Shown: positions 25,436-35,300, numbered from the stretch's first letter. The stretch: 64,000 nt of DNA from Ciceribacter lividus (GCF_003337715.1 NZ_QPIX01000001.1:674682-738681), one strand, 5' to 3'. Numbers and translations: made by a program. Notes: generated from the sequence alone by a model not told the origin.

Positions 25436-27732
25436 GCTGCTGTGCGGCCGGAACCGAAGGCGCACTCGACATCGAACGAGCCGGCCATGCGCTGCCGACG
25501 GCCGAGGAACTGCGGCTCGCGAGCCGCGACCTCGGTGACGGCCTGCAGCAGATCGACCTCGCGGTGCCCGCCGTTCATTGCGGCGCGTGCATCACAACGA
25601 TCGAGACGGCTCTGCGGAAACTTCCCGAGGTCGAGCGGGCCCGCGTCAACCTGACGTCCAAGCGGGTGTCGATCGTCTGGCGGGAAGAGCAGGGCGGTCG
25701 TCCGACCGATCCTTCGATATTGCCGCGGGCGATTGCCGCGACCGGCTACGAAACCCATCTCTTCACGACGGCCGCGGAAGCCTCCGACGAGTTGCGCAAC
25801 AAGCTGATCCGGGCGGTGGCGCTCTCCGGCTTTGCCGCCGGCAACATCATGCTGCTGTCGGTTTCGATCTGGTCGGGTGCCGATGCCGCGACACGTGATC
25901 TCTTCCACTGGATTTCGGCGATGATCGCCGCGCCCGCGCTGATCTTCGCCGGCCGGTTCTTCTATCAGTCCGCCTGGAACGCGCTCAAGCATGGCCGCAC
26001 CAACATGGACGTGCCGATCGCGCTGGCGATCACGCTCTCCTACGTCGTCTCCCTGTGGGAAACCGTCCATCACGGCGAACATGCCTGGTTCGACGCGACC
26101 GTGTCGCTGCTCTTCTTCCTTTTGATCGGCCGCACGCTCGACCATGTCATGCGTGACCGCGCGCGCTCCGCGATCACCGGGCTTGCGCGGCTCAGCCCCC
26201 GCGGTGCCATGGTGCTCGGCGAGAACGGCGCGCGCGACTACCGGCCCGTCGAGGAAATCCGCGTCGGCGACCGGGTCGCGATCGCGGCCGGCGACAGGGT
26301 GCCCGTCGACGGCGAGATCGTCGCTGGTTCGAGCGACATGGACGTCTCGATCGTCAACGGCGAGAGCGCACCGCTTGCGGTCACCACCGGCGACGGCGTG
26401 CAGGCGGGAACGCTGAGCCTTACCGGCTCGCTGGTCATCCGTGCGACGGCGACGGCGCGCGATTCCTTCCTCGCGGAAATCATCGGCCTCATGGAAGCGG
26501 CCGAAGGGGGCAGGGCGCGATACCGGCGCATCGCCGACCGCGCGGCGCAGATCTATGCGCCGGCGGTGCATCTTCTGGCGCTGACCACCTTCCTCGGCTG
26601 GGGCATCTTCGGCGGCGACTGGAAGCAGGCGATGCTGATTGCGATCTCCGTGCTGATCATCACCTGCCCCTGCGCGCTCGGACTTGCTGTTCCGGTGGTG
26701 CAGGTCGTCGCTGCCGGCCGTCTCTTCCGCAACGGGATCATGGTCAAGGACGGGTCCGCCATGGAGCGGCTTGCCGAAATCGACACGATCGCCTTCGACA
26801 AGACCGGCACGCTGACGCTCGGGCGTCCGCGCTTCATCAACCGCTCGGAGGTCGATCCGCAGCATCTTGCGCTTGCCGCAGGCCTCGCGGCCCATTCGCG
26901 CCACCCGCTGTCGCGCGCGCTTCACGCGGCGGGCGGCCGCCCGTCGTCCGACCTCGACACCGTCCGCGAAATTCCGGGTGCCGGCGTCGAGGCGGTTACG
27001 CCGGACGGCACCTATCGTCTCGGCAGCCGCGCGTTCGCCTGCGAGACGGCCGGCGCCTCCGCGGGCGAGAATGACGCGACCTCCGAGGTCGTGCTGTCGC
27101 TCGACGGCCGGGAACTCGAAAGCTTCCGCTTCGAGGATGCGGTGCGGCCGGGTGCGGAAAAGGCGGTCGCACGGCTGAAGTCCCGGGGCTATGCCGTGGG
27201 CATCCTCTCGGGAGATCGCGAAGGTGTCGTCGCGCCGCTGGCGCGTCGTCTCGGCATCGAGAATTGGCGCTCGGGTCTGTCTCCGCGCGAGAAGGCCGAG
27301 CTTTGTGCTGCTGCCTCCGACAAGGGGCAGAAGCTGCTGATGGTCGGTGACGGCATCAACGATGCGCCGGCGCTCGCCGCCGCCCACGTGTCGATCGCGC
27401 CGGCGACCGCCGCCGATGTCGGCCGCCAGGCTGCCGATTTCGTCTTCATGCGCGACAGTCTCGATGCGGTTCCGTTCGCCATCCAGGCATCCCGCCGCGC
27501 CGGCCGGCTGATCCGCGAGAATTTCGCGCTCGCGATCGGCTATAATGCGCTGGCGGTTCCGATCGCGATCCTGGGCTATGCGACACCGCTGATCGCGGCA
27601 ATCGCCATGTCGACCTCGTCGATCATCGTCGTCCTCAATGCGTTGCGGCTCAACCGGCTCGAAATGGCCGATCAGCCCGCGACGGATGAAAAGCCGTCCT
27701 ATGCCGGTCCGGAGGCGTCGTTCGCGTCATGA
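25432..27732 (+). CDS. fixI: FixI/CcoI, copper-exporting P1B-type ATPase for cbb3 assembly
   Basis: The 766-residue P-type ATPase has an N-terminal heavy-metal domain with C50-G-A-C53, a Cys-rich start (MSCCAAG), the intramembrane C412-P-C414 copper site, the phosphorylation site D456-KTGT, the SRHPLSRAL nucleotide motif and MVGDGINDAPALAAAH. CcoI-type ATPases move copper outward slowly to supply CuB of the oxidase rather than to detoxify. The start overlaps the fixH stop and the 3' end overlaps fixS, which supports this role over general copper efflux. Confidence 0.95.
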   Translation: MSCCAAGTEGALDIERAGHALPTAEELRLASRDLGDGLQQIDLAVPAVHCGACITTIETALRKLPEVERARVNLTSKRVSIVWREEQGGRPTDPSILPRAIAATGYETHLFTTAAEASDELRNKLIRAVALSGFAAGNIMLLSVSIWSGADAATRDLFHWISAMIAAPALIFAGRFFYQSAWNALKHGRTNMDVPIALAITLSYVVSLWETVHHGEHAWFDATVSLLFFLLIGRTLDHVMRDRARSAITGLARLSPRGAMVLGENGARDYRPVEEIRVGDRVAIAAGDRVPVDGEIVAGSSDMDVSIVNGESAPLAVTTGDGVQAGTLSLTGSLVIRATATARDSFLAEIIGLMEAAEGGRARYRRIADRAAQIYAPAVHLLALTTFLGWGIFGGDWKQAMLIAISVLIITCPCALGLAVPVVQVVAAGRLFRNGIMVKDGSAMERLAEIDTIAFDKTGTLTLGRPRFINRSEVDPQHLALAAGLAAHSRHPLSRALHAAGGRPSSDLDTVREIPGAGVEAVTPDGTYRLGSRAFACETAGASAGENDATSEVVLSLDGRELESFRFEDAVRPGAEKAVARLKSRGYAVGILSGDREGVVAPLARRLGIENWRSGLSPREKAELCAAASDKGQKLLMVGDGINDAPALAAAHVSIAPATAADVGRQAADFVFMRDSLDAVPFAIQASRRAGRLIRENFALAIGYNALAVPIAILGYATPLIAAIAMSTSSIIVVLNALRLNRLEMADQPATDEKPSYAGPEASFAS

Positions 27733-27884
27733 ACATGCTGATCTTCCTCATCCCGATCGCACTCTTTCTCGGCGGTCTCGGACTTTTCGCCTTCCTCTGG
27801 TCGCTGAAGAGCGGCCAGTACGAGGACCTCGAAGGCGCCTCCTGGCGCGTTCTCGACGACGGCGACGACCGGCCGGCGCGCTGA
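27729..27884 (+). CDS. fixS: FixS/CcoS, cbb3 oxidase maturation protein
   Basis: This 51-residue protein starts 4 nt inside the fixI 3' end. It reads MNMLIFLIPIALFLGGLGLF, a single membrane helix, followed by WSLKSGQYEDLEGASWRVLD and a short acidic tail. The G-Q-Y-E-D-L-E-G motif is the CcoS signature. CcoS is needed for insertion of haem and copper into CcoN. It ends the fixGHIS operon. The following 126 nt hold no clear terminator. Confidence 0.93.
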   Translation: MNMLIFLIPIALFLGGLGLFAFLWSLKSGQYEDLEGASWRVLDDGDDRPAR

Positions 27885-28010
27885 ACGACCTAAGGAGCAG
27901 CCCGCGGTTCCTCGCAGGTGTTCGGCTGACGCTGCCCGGCAGATCGGCGCTTGCTGCCCGTTCCGATGAGTGCCACATATGCCTCCACCTGAAACGAAGG
28001 AGGCTTGCGC

Positions 28011-29432
28011 ATGCAGACGGCTGAAATCGGCTTGATCGGTCTCGGGGTGATGGGGTCAAACCTCGCCCTCAACATTGCGGAAAAAGGCAACCGGATCGCG
28101 GTCTTCAACCGCACGGCCGCGCGCACCGACGAGTTCCTTGAGGAGGCGGGCGACCTTGGCGGCAACATCGTCGGTTGCCGTACGATCGAGGCGTTCGTCG
28201 CCGCCATCCGTCCCCCGCGCCCGATCGTCATCATGATCAAGGCCGGCGATGCCGTCGATGCGCAGATCGATGCGCTGATGCCGTATCTCGCAAATGGCGA
28301 CATCATGATCGACGCCGGGAACGCCAATTTCCGCGACACGATGGCCCGTTTCGACCGTCTGAAGGACACCGGCTTCACCTACATCGGCATGGGCGTTTCG
28401 GGCGGCGAGGAGGGCGCGCGCCACGGTCCGTCAGTCATGGTCGGCGGTACGCCGGACTCCTACGCTCGCGTCGAGAATGTCCTGACCTCGATCGCCGCGA
28501 AATACGAAGGCGATCCGTGCTGCGCGTGGCTCGGGCCGAACGGCGCGGGCCACTTCGTCAAGACGATCCACAACGGCATCGAATATGCCGACATGCAGAT
28601 GATCGCGGAGATCTACGGCATCCTGCGCGACGGTCTCGGCAAACAGGCTCCGGAGATCGCCGGGGTCTTCGGTGCCTGGAACCGCGGTAGGCTCAATTCC
28701 TACCTGATCGAGATCACCGAGAAGGTGCTGCAGGCAAAGGACACTGTGACGGGAGCCGCGATCGTCGACATGATCCTCGACCGCGCCGGCCAGAAGGGCA
28801 CCGGCAAATGGTCGGTCATTGAGGCGCAGCAGATGGGCGTGCCGGCGACGGCGATCGAGGCGGCGGTCGCCGCCCGCAGCCTCTCGTCGATGAAGGACGA
28901 GCGTGTTGCCGCGGAGACCATCTTCCCCGGCGGGCGTTCGCGCTTCGAACTGCCGGCCGGCGTCGCCCTCGAAACCGAGCTCGAACTGGCGCTCTTCGCC
29001 GCCAAGATCGCCGCCTATGCGCAGGGGTTTGCCGTGCTTTCCTCCGCCAGCCGCGAGTACGACTGGTCGCTGCCGATGCCGACCATCGCCCGGATCTGGC
29101 GGGCCGGCTGCATCATTCGCTCGCAGTTCCTCGACGAGATCACCCGCGCCTTTACCGCCAACCCGGAAGCGGCGAACCTGATCGTCACGCCCGCCTTCTC
29201 CGCCATGGTGCAGGAGAGCCTGCCGTCATTGCGCCGGGTCGTCGCAGCCGCCGTTGCGGCGGGACTTCCGGTCCCGGCACTCGCCTCGGCACTCTCCTAC
29301 TTCGATTCCTATCGGCAAGCGCGCGGAACCGCCAACCTCATCCAGGCGCAGCGTGATTTCTTCGGGGCACATGGTTTCGAGCGTACCGACGGGCTCGACA
29401 GGCCGCACGGTCCCTGGGGCAGCGGCGCGTGA
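28011..29432 (+). CDS. gnd: 6-phosphogluconate dehydrogenase, decarboxylating
   Basis: The 473-residue enzyme has the Rossmann opening IGLIGLGVMGSNLALN, the substrate block SGGEEGARHGPS, the catalytic GAGHFVKTIHNGIEYADMQ, and a full C-terminal helical domain ending in RTDGLDRPHGPWGSG. It converts 6-phosphogluconate to ribulose 5-phosphate with NADPH in the oxidative pentose phosphate pathway. A GAAGGAGG at 27996-28003 precedes ATG 28011. Length matches the long form. It converges on the LacI-type gene. Confidence 0.95.
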   Translation: MQTAEIGLIGLGVMGSNLALNIAEKGNRIAVFNRTAARTDEFLEEAGDLGGNIVGCRTIEAFVAAIRPPRPIVIMIKAGDAVDAQIDALMPYLANGDIMIDAGNANFRDTMARFDRLKDTGFTYIGMGVSGGEEGARHGPSVMVGGTPDSYARVENVLTSIAAKYEGDPCCAWLGPNGAGHFVKTIHNGIEYADMQMIAEIYGILRDGLGKQAPEIAGVFGAWNRGRLNSYLIEITEKVLQAKDTVTGAAIVDMILDRAGQKGTGKWSVIEAQQMGVPATAIEAAVAARSLSSMKDERVAAETIFPGGRSRFELPAGVALETELELALFAAKIAAYAQGFAVLSSASREYDWSLPMPTIARIWRAGCIIRSQFLDEITRAFTANPEAANLIVTPAFSAMVQESLPSLRRVVAAAVAAGLPVPALASALSYFDSYRQARGTANLIQAQRDFFGAHGFERTDGLDRPHGPWGSGA

Positions 29433-29480
29433 ACGATCAGACCGCAGCGAAAATCTGAAGACAAGAGGAGCCCGTCGCGG

Positions 29481-30515
29481 TCAGTCGGACCAGACGGGCT
29501 CGCTCATGCTCTGGAGATGCTCCGGCGCGATGCCGTCGATGCGGGCGATGACCGCTTTCGCGAGTTCGCGGCCGGCGTGCTGCACGTCTTCGAAGGCGGT
29601 GATGATCTCCGGGCGGATCCATTTGAGGATCGGGGCGGATTCCTTCGAAACGAGGTCGATGTCGCGACCGACCCGCTTTCCAGCCGCCTCGATGCCGGCA
29701 TTGACGGCGATGGTGGCACTGCCGGAGGATGAGACGATGCCGTCCGGCGCGTCGTCGGAGCGCATCAGCGCCTCGATCGCATCGCGGATGTCCTGCAGTG
29801 GCGCGTCGATGTTGAGGCCGAGCGGGACCTCCCTCGCGCCGTGCTCACGGAGCCCCGTTGCGAAGCCCGCCCGCGTGTGGGTGTAGTAGGAGAGCTTGCT
29901 CGGCGGCTGGAGCAGCGCGATGCGCCTGCGCCCGCGGCGCACGAGGCGCTCGACCGCCTGATGGGCGAAGGCCTCGTTGTCGAAATCGTGATAGGGGTGA
30001 ACGAGCCCGGCATCGGTGCGCCCATGGGTGGCGAACGGCATGTTCTGCTCGGAGAGCAGCCGCACGCGCGGATCGTCCGGCTCGATCCGCGAGATGATGA
30101 CGCCGTCCGCCGATCCGGTGTCGAGAATGTAGCGCACCGGCAGCATCGGGTCCTTGCTGTGGGAATGCGGCGTCACCACGATGTGGTAGGGCGTTCCTGT
30201 CAGCACCTCGGAGATGCCGAAGACCATCTGGCTCGAAAAGCCCATGATCTCCTCGTCGATGCTGAGCACCAGCGCGATGACGTTGGTCTTGCCGGTGCGA
30301 AGGCGCACGCCGGCGCGATTCGGCTGATAGCCGAGCTGCCGCGCGACCATGCGCACGCGCTCCTTCGTGTCCGCGCCGATGTCCGGAGCATCCTTCAATG
30401 CCCTGGAAATCGTGGTGATGCCCAACCCCGTCATATAGGCGATGGTCTTGAGTGTCGGCCGCTCGGCTGTCGTGCCAGCCGGTCTGCGGACTTCGCTCGC
30501 CTTACCCTTCTTCAT
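29481..30515 (-). CDS. LacI-family transcriptional regulator of the sugar locus
   Basis: The 344-residue protein has a LacI-type helix-turn-helix ([20 protein letters not shown] and the hinge [20 protein letters not shown]) and a periplasmic-binding-protein-like sensor domain. ATG 30515 (MKKGKASE) has GGGGAA upstream; the frame is open further upstream but lacks family similarity. It is divergent from the sugar ABC operon, and three AACGTT-centred sites in the 450-nt gap between them look like its operators. The inducer is presumably a mono- or oligosaccharide from the locus. It converges on gnd, 48 nt away. Confidence 0.88.
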   Translation of the reverse strand: MKKGKASEVRRPAGTTAERPTLKTIAYMTGLGITTISRALKDAPDIGADTKERVRMVARQLGYQPNRAGVRLRTGKTNVIALVLSIDEEIMGFSSQMVFGISEVLTGTPYHIVVTPHSHSKDPMLPVRYILDTGSADGVIISRIEPDDPRVRLLSEQNMPFATHGRTDAGLVHPYHDFDNEAFAHQAVERLVRRGRRRIALLQPPSKLSYYTHTRAGFATGLREHGAREVPLGLNIDAPLQDIRDAIEALMRSDDAPDGIVSSSGSATIAVNAGIEAAGKRVGRDIDLVSKESAPILKWIRPEIITAFEDVQHAGRELAKAVIARIDGIAPEHLQSMSEPVWSD

Positions 30516-30614
30516 ATGTTCCCCGCCGCTTACGATGATCCGCATTATAGACACCGTCGCAGGCGTCGCAATCGATCCGGACCAGTCATTCAGGACAAGC
30601 GTAAGGCAGGCAAT

Positions 30615-30626
30615 CTGAAACGTTGC
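30615..30626. promoter_or_regulatory. LacI-type operator candidate 1
   Basis: CTGAAACGTTGC is the reverse complement of the core of site 3 (GCAACGTTTCAG). It lies 100 nt upstream of the LacI gene start and could mediate autoregulation or looping to the distal sites near the ABC operon. The rest of the 450-nt gap 30516-30965 contains no gene I can support. Confidence 0.5.
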
Positions 30627-30910
30627 AGTGAATTTGTCGAGTGTTCGCAAGGTAAAATTTTGACGGGAACAACCAGTGGTGTCGCTTTGCCGTCGGCGGC
30701 GAGCATTTCGCACGTGCGAGGGCATGGCCGGACGCCGGATCTCCGAGTATCCGCCGCAACTCTGCTAAGTTTTCGGCGGAAATGATCAAAATGCCGATCG
30801 TTGCGGTGCAGCGATGAGGTGACGGCCGACTCGCCACTTGACTGGCAAATATCGCGTAATGGTTGAAAATATCGCTTCGAAGAGATTGTTGATGCTTCCC
30901 GGTTGCACGG

Positions 30911-30923
30911 TTCAAACGTTTCG
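30911..30923. promoter_or_regulatory. LacI-type operator candidate 2
   Basis: TTCAAACGTTTCG has the CG-centred dyad AAACGTTT typical of LacI-family operators. It lies 43-55 nt before the start of the solute-binding protein gene, where it would overlap or flank the promoter. Confidence 0.55.
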
Positions 30924-30937
30924 CATAGATTTTTTAC

Positions 30938-30950
30938 GGCAACGTTTCAG
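30938..30950. promoter_or_regulatory. LacI-type operator candidate 3
   Basis: GGCAACGTTTCAG shares 12 bases with the reverse complement of site 1 and the AACGTTTC core with site 2. It ends 15 nt before the ABC operon start, directly before the ribosome site GAGGGAGGA (30952-30960). Confidence 0.55.
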
Positions 30951-30965
30951 TGAGGGAGGACACTC

Positions 30966-32201
30966 ATGAATTTTCGTCGTATTGCCGTTTTGCTCGCAGC
31001 CAGCGTGGTTCTGCCGTTCGGGGCAGCCCAGGCGACCGATCTTGAAGTAACGCATTGGTGGACGTCGGGAGGTGAGGCGGCGGCAGTCGCCGAACTCGCC
31101 AAGGCCTTCGATGCGACCGGCAACAAATGGGTCGACGGCGCTATCGCCGGCTCTGGAGGCACCGCCCGGCCGATCATGGTCAGCCGTATCACCGGTGGCG
31201 ACCCGATGGGGGCCACGCAATTCAACCACGGTCGCCAGGCGGAGGAGCTTGTCGAGGCGGGGCTGATGCGCGACCTTACCGATGTCGCGACCAAGGAGAA
31301 CTGGAAGGAGATCGTCCGTCCGTCGAGTCTGCTCGACAGCTGCACGATCGACGGCAAGATCTATTGCGCCCCGGTCAACATCCACTCGTGGCAGTGGCTG
31401 TGGCTTTCCAATGCGGCCTTCGAGAAGGCGGGCGTTGCTGTGCCGAAGAACTGGGACGAGTTCGTCGCAGCAGCCCCGGCTCTCGAGAAGGCCGGCATCA
31501 TCCCGCTCGCTGTCGGCGGCCAGCCCTGGCAGTCCGCCGGTGCCTTCGACGTGCTGATGGTCGCTATCGCCGGCAAGGACGTGTTCCACAAGGTGTTCAA
31601 GGACAAGGATGCCGAGGTGGCCGCCGGGCCGGAGATTGCCAAGGTGTTCAAGGCGGCAGACGATGCGCGCCGGATGTCGAAGGGTTCGAACGTGCAGGAC
31701 TGGAACCAGGCCACCAACCTGGTCATCACCGGCAAGGCTGCGGGCCAGATCATGGGCGACTGGGCACAGGGCGAGTTCGCACTCGCGGGCCAGACGGCCG
31801 GCAAGGACTATAGCTGCCTTCCGGGCCTCGGCGTGAACGAGATCATCTCGACGGGCGGCGACGCCTTCTACTTCCCGCTGCTGAAGGACGAAGAAAAGTC
31901 CAAGGCGCAGGAGGTCCTGGCCTCGACGCTTCTCAATCCGGCGACGCAGGTCGCCTTCAACCTCAAGAAGGGTTCGCTGCCGGTGCGGGGCGACGTCGAC
32001 CTCGCCGCCGCCAACGACTGCATGAAGAAGGGCCTCGACATTCTTGCCAAGGGCAATGTGATCGAAGGCACCGACCAGCTGATGTCTCCCGACAGCCAGA
32101 AGCAGAAGGAAGACCTGTTCTCCGAGTTCTTCGCCAATCCCTCGATGACGCCCGAGGACGCGCAGAAGCGTTTCGTCGACATCATCGCTTCGGCGGAGTG
32201 A
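30966..32201 (+). CDS. Sugar ABC transporter, solute-binding protein
   Basis: The 411-residue protein has a signal peptide (MNFRRIAVLLAASVVLPFGA, cut after AQA) and the extracellular family 1 binding-protein fold, with LEVTHWWTSGGEAAAVAEL at its start. It resembles the glucose/mannose-type CUT1 binders. It should capture a sugar in the periplasm for the permeases downstream. A ribosome site GAGGGAGGA precedes ATG 30966, and LacI-type operators lie just upstream. The enzymes encoded downstream suggest beta-mannoside, xyloside or cello-type oligosaccharides, but the ligand cannot be read from sequence. Confidence 0.9.
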   Translation: MNFRRIAVLLAASVVLPFGAAQATDLEVTHWWTSGGEAAAVAELAKAFDATGNKWVDGAIAGSGGTARPIMVSRITGGDPMGATQFNHGRQAEELVEAGLMRDLTDVATKENWKEIVRPSSLLDSCTIDGKIYCAPVNIHSWQWLWLSNAAFEKAGVAVPKNWDEFVAAAPALEKAGIIPLAVGGQPWQSAGAFDVLMVAIAGKDVFHKVFKDKDAEVAAGPEIAKVFKAADDARRMSKGSNVQDWNQATNLVITGKAAGQIMGDWAQGEFALAGQTAGKDYSCLPGLGVNEIISTGGDAFYFPLLKDEEKSKAQEVLASTLLNPATQVAFNLKKGSLPVRGDVDLAAANDCMKKGLDILAKGNVIEGTDQLMSPDSQKQKEDLFSEFFANPSMTPEDAQKRFVDIIASAE

Positions 32202-32250
32202 TCGGCGGTTTCGCGCTCCGGCCGGCGGCTTTCTCCGTCGGCCGGCATGT

Positions 32251-32270
32251 CTCCTTCCGGCGGGAAGGAG
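32251..32270 (+). repeat. Hairpin between binding-protein and permease genes
   Basis: CTCCTTCC/GGAAGGAG form an 8-bp stem with a 4-nt loop (GGCG), 50 nt after the binding-protein stop. No T run follows, so it is more likely an mRNA-stabilising or attenuating hairpin that raises binding-protein yield over the permeases than a full terminator. It may also be a fragment of the palindromic repeats seen further right. Confidence 0.5.
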
Positions 32271-32363
32271 AGGTGAGGGCTTCCATGGGTCGCGGTAACG
32301 GCGGGCATCGCCGGTCCGAATGACGCCCGGTTGCCTTCGGTCGTGAATGAGGAGGATATGTCA

Positions 32364-33266
32364 ATGACGGGCCAGACGTATGCCGGTCGACCCAGCAAGC
32401 TCTTGCGCAATCTCAATGCGAAGATTGCCTCCATTCCGATGATCCTCGTCGCCGTCGTCATCTTCCTCGGCGGCACGATCTGGACAGTGGTCTATTCGTT
32501 CACCAATTCGAAGCTCCTGCCGCGGCTGAAATTCGTCGGCATCGAGCAGTATGAACGCCTGTGGGCGGCGCCGCGCTGGCTGATCTCGATCGAGAATCTC
32601 GCGATCTACGGCTTCTTCACGCTCGTCTTCAGTCTGGTGATCGGTTTCGTTCTCGCGGCGCTGATGGACCAGAAGATCCGGTTCGAGAACACGTTCCGGA
32701 CGATCTTTCTCTATCCTTTCGCGCTTTCGTTCATTGTCACCGGTCTCGTCTGGCAATGGCTGCTCAACCCCGAATACGGCATTCAGTCGGTGGTGCGCAG
32801 CCTCGGATGGACGAGCTTCACCTTCGATCCGCTCTATAATTCCGAGATCGTCATCTACGGCGTTCTGATTGCCGGGCTCTGGCAGGGGACGGGGCTCGTC
32901 ATGTGCCTGTTGCTTGCCGGCTTGCGCGGCATTGACGAGGACATCTGGAAGGCCTCCCGCGTCGACGGCATTCCGATCTGGAAGACCTATCTCCTCATCG
33001 TCATCCCGATGATGCGGCCGGTCTTCATCACCACCCTCGTCATCATCGCGAGCGGCATCGTGCGCGTCTACGACCTCGTCGTCGCACAGACCAGCGGCGG
33101 CCCCGGTATCGCCTCGGAAGTGCCTGCGAAATACGTCTACGATTACATGTTCCAGGCGCAGAACCTCGGGCAGGGCTTTGCCGCATCAACAATGATGCTG
33201 ATCACCGTCGCGATCGTGATCATCCCCTGGGCCTATCTCGAATTCGGAGGAAAGAAGCGTGGCTAA
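32364..33266 (+). CDS. Sugar ABC transporter permease 1
   Basis: The 300-residue inner-membrane protein has about six hydrophobic segments and the binding-protein-dependent transport motif EDIWKASRVDGIPIWKTYLL (EAA loop) that contacts the ATPase. It resembles the MalF/UgpA-type permease of CUT1 systems. GGAGG at 32351-32355 favours ATG 32364; ATG 32358 is 6 nt upstream and too close to the ribosome site. It overlaps the next permease gene by 8 nt. Confidence 0.9.
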   Translation: MTGQTYAGRPSKLLRNLNAKIASIPMILVAVVIFLGGTIWTVVYSFTNSKLLPRLKFVGIEQYERLWAAPRWLISIENLAIYGFFTLVFSLVIGFVLAALMDQKIRFENTFRTIFLYPFALSFIVTGLVWQWLLNPEYGIQSVVRSLGWTSFTFDPLYNSEIVIYGVLIAGLWQGTGLVMCLLLAGLRGIDEDIWKASRVDGIPIWKTYLLIVIPMMRPVFITTLVIIASGIVRVYDLVVAQTSGGPGIASEVPAKYVYDYMFQAQNLGQGFAASTMMLITVAIVIIPWAYLEFGGKKRG

Positions 33267-34203
33267 TCCCGGCTCCCTCAACACGACCGCGGCCGCCCTC
33301 GACGCCTCTTCCGGCCGGCTCGGCTCCGAGCCGCGCGGCGCGCGGCCCCGGCGAGCCCTCTCGTCGCGTAACATCATGATCTACGGCACGCTCCTCGTCG
33401 CCGCCGCCTACTACCTGCTGCCGCTCTACGTGATGGTGATGACCTCGCTCAAGGGCATGCCGGAAATCCGCCTCGGCAACATCTTCTCGCCGCCGGTCGA
33501 AATCACCTTCGAGCCCTGGGTGAAAGCCTGGGCGACCGCCTGCACGGGGCTCAACTGCGACGGCCTTTCGCGCGGCTTCTGGAATTCGGTGAGGATCACG
33601 ATCCCCTCGACGCTGGTGTCGATCCTGATCGCCTCGGTCAACGGCTATGCGCTCGCCAACTGGCGCTTCAAGGGTGCCGACCTCTTCTTCACCATCCTCA
33701 TCATCGGCGCCTTCATCCCCTATCAGGTGATGATCTATCCGATCGTCATCGTGCTGCGCGAGATGGGCATCTACGGCACGCTGACCGGTCTCGTCATCGT
33801 GCACACCATCTTCGGCATGCCGATCCTGACGCTGCTCTTCCGCAACTATTTCACCTCGCTGCCGGAAGAGCTCTTCAAGGCGGCCCGCATCGACGGCGCC
33901 GGGTTCTGGCAGATCTATTTCAGGATCATGCTGCCGATGTCCCTGCCAATCTTCGTGGTCGCGATGATCCTGCAGGTCACCGGCATCTGGAACGACTTCC
34001 TGTTCGGCGTCGTGTTCACGCGGCCCGAATACTACCCGATGACCGTCCAGCTCAACAACATCGTCAACTCCGTTCAGGGCGTGAAGGAATACAACGTCAA
34101 CATGGCCGCGACGCTGCTGACCGGCGCGGTTCCGCTCATCGTCTACTTCGTCTCCGGACGCCTCTTCGTCCGGGGCATCGCCGCCGGCGCAGTCAAGGGT
34201 TAA
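33259..34203 (+). CDS. Sugar ABC transporter permease 2
   Basis: The 314-residue MalG/UgpE-type permease has a variable N-terminal 35 residues, about six membrane segments and the EAA loop EELFKAARIDGAGFWQIYF. It starts at GTG 33259 (MANPGSLNTTAAA), within the 3' end of permease 1, with CGGAGGA upstream. It forms the channel with permease 1, and the ATPase gene follows 5 nt downstream. Confidence 0.9.
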   Translation: MANPGSLNTTAAALDASSGRLGSEPRGARPRRALSSRNIMIYGTLLVAAAYYLLPLYVMVMTSLKGMPEIRLGNIFSPPVEITFEPWVKAWATACTGLNCDGLSRGFWNSVRITIPSTLVSILIASVNGYALANWRFKGADLFFTILIIGAFIPYQVMIYPIVIVLREMGIYGTLTGLVIVHTIFGMPILTLLFRNYFTSLPEELFKAARIDGAGFWQIYFRIMLPMSLPIFVVAMILQVTGIWNDFLFGVVFTRPEYYPMTVQLNNIVNSVQGVKEYNVNMAATLLTGAVPLIVYFVSGRLFVRGIAAGAVKG

Positions 34204-34208
34204 GCAAG

Positions 34209-35300
34209 ATGTCGCATTCTGTTTCCATCAAGGATCTGTCTTTGAGCTTCGGCGCCGTGAAGGTGCTGCAAAACCTCGATCTCGATATCCGTGACGGCGA
34301 GTTCCTCGTCCTGCTCGGCTCGTCCGGCTGCGGAAAGTCGACGCTTCTGAACTGCATCGCAGGCCTCCTCGAGCCGACCGACGGACAGATATTCATCAAG
34401 AACCGCAACGTCACCTGGGAGGAGCCGAAGGACCGCGGCATCGGCATGGTGTTCCAGTCCTATGCGCTTTACCCGCAGATGTCGGTGGAGAAGAACCTCT
34501 CCTTCGGCCTGCAGGTCGCCAAGGTGCCGACGCCGGAGATCGAAAAGCGCGTGGCGCGAGCGGCCGAAATCCTGCAGATCGGTCCGCTTCTGAAGCGCAA
34601 GCCGGCCGAACTCTCCGGCGGCCAGCGCCAGCGCGTGGCGATCGGCCGTGCGCTGGTGCGCGATGTCGACGTCTTCCTGTTCGACGAGCCGCTTTCCAAT
34701 CTCGATGCCAAGCTGCGCTCGGAACTGCGCGTCGAGATCAAGCGGCTGCATCAGTCGCTCAGGAACACGATGATCTACGTCACCCACGACCAGATCGAGG
34801 CGCTGACGCTCGCCGACCGGATCGCCATCATGAAGAGCGGCGTCATCCAGCAGCTCGACGACCCGATGACGATCTACAACCGCCCGCGCAACCTCTTCGT
34901 CGCCGGCTTCATCGGTTCCCCGTCGATGAACTTCATCCGCGGCGAAATCGCCGAACGGGGCGGGCGCCCGGTCTTCCACACCGACGGCGTCGACTTCACG
35001 CTCGATGGCTACGCGGCGAACGGGGCGCTGGGTGCCGGTCGAAAGGTGGTCCTCGGCGCGCGCCCCGAGCATGTCCTCGTCGACGAGGATATTGCCGCGG
35101 GTGCCGAGGTCCACGAGGCGGTGGTGGACATCGAGGAGCCGATGGGCGCCGACAACCTGCTGTGGCTCAAGCTTGCCGGCCATGTGCTCGGTGTACGCAT
35201 CGCCGGCACTCGTCGCTACCGTCCCGGCACGAAGGTGCGCCTCGGCTTCGACATGACGGTCGCCTCGCTCTTCGATGCCACGACGGAGGAACGGATTTGA
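34209..35300 (+). CDS. Sugar ABC transporter ATP-binding protein (UgpC/MalK type)
   Basis: The 363-residue ATPase has Walker A GSSGCGKST, signature LSGGQRQRVAIGRAL, Walker B VFLFDEPLSNLD and the H-loop YVTHDQIEALTLADR. The C-terminal TOBE-like regulatory domain (PEHVLV and beyond) identifies the CUT1 MalK/UgpC type. It powers the two permeases encoded just upstream. It starts 5 nt after permease 2. A long stretch of palindromic repeats follows before the GH2 gene. Confidence 0.93.
   Translation: MSHSVSIKDLSLSFGAVKVLQNLDLDIRDGEFLVLLGSSGCGKSTLLNCIAGLLEPTDGQIFIKNRNVTWEEPKDRGIGMVFQSYALYPQMSVEKNLSFGLQVAKVPTPEIEKRVARAAEILQIGPLLKRKPAELSGGQRQRVAIGRALVRDVDVFLFDEPLSNLDAKLRSELRVEIKRLHQSLRNTMIYVTHDQIEALTLADRIAIMKSGVIQQLDDPMTIYNRPRNLFVAGFIGSPSMNFIRGEIAERGGRPVFHTDGVDFTLDGYAANGALGAGRKVVLGARPEHVLVDEDIAAGAEVHEAVVDIEEPMGADNLLWLKLAGHVLGVRIAGTRRYRPGTKVRLGFDMTVASLFDATTEERI

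Noticed and set aside
23205..27387. Minus-strand frames of 560 and 706 codons opposite fixG and fixI
   Set aside because: They lie wholly over genes with clear metal and cluster motifs and show shadow composition.
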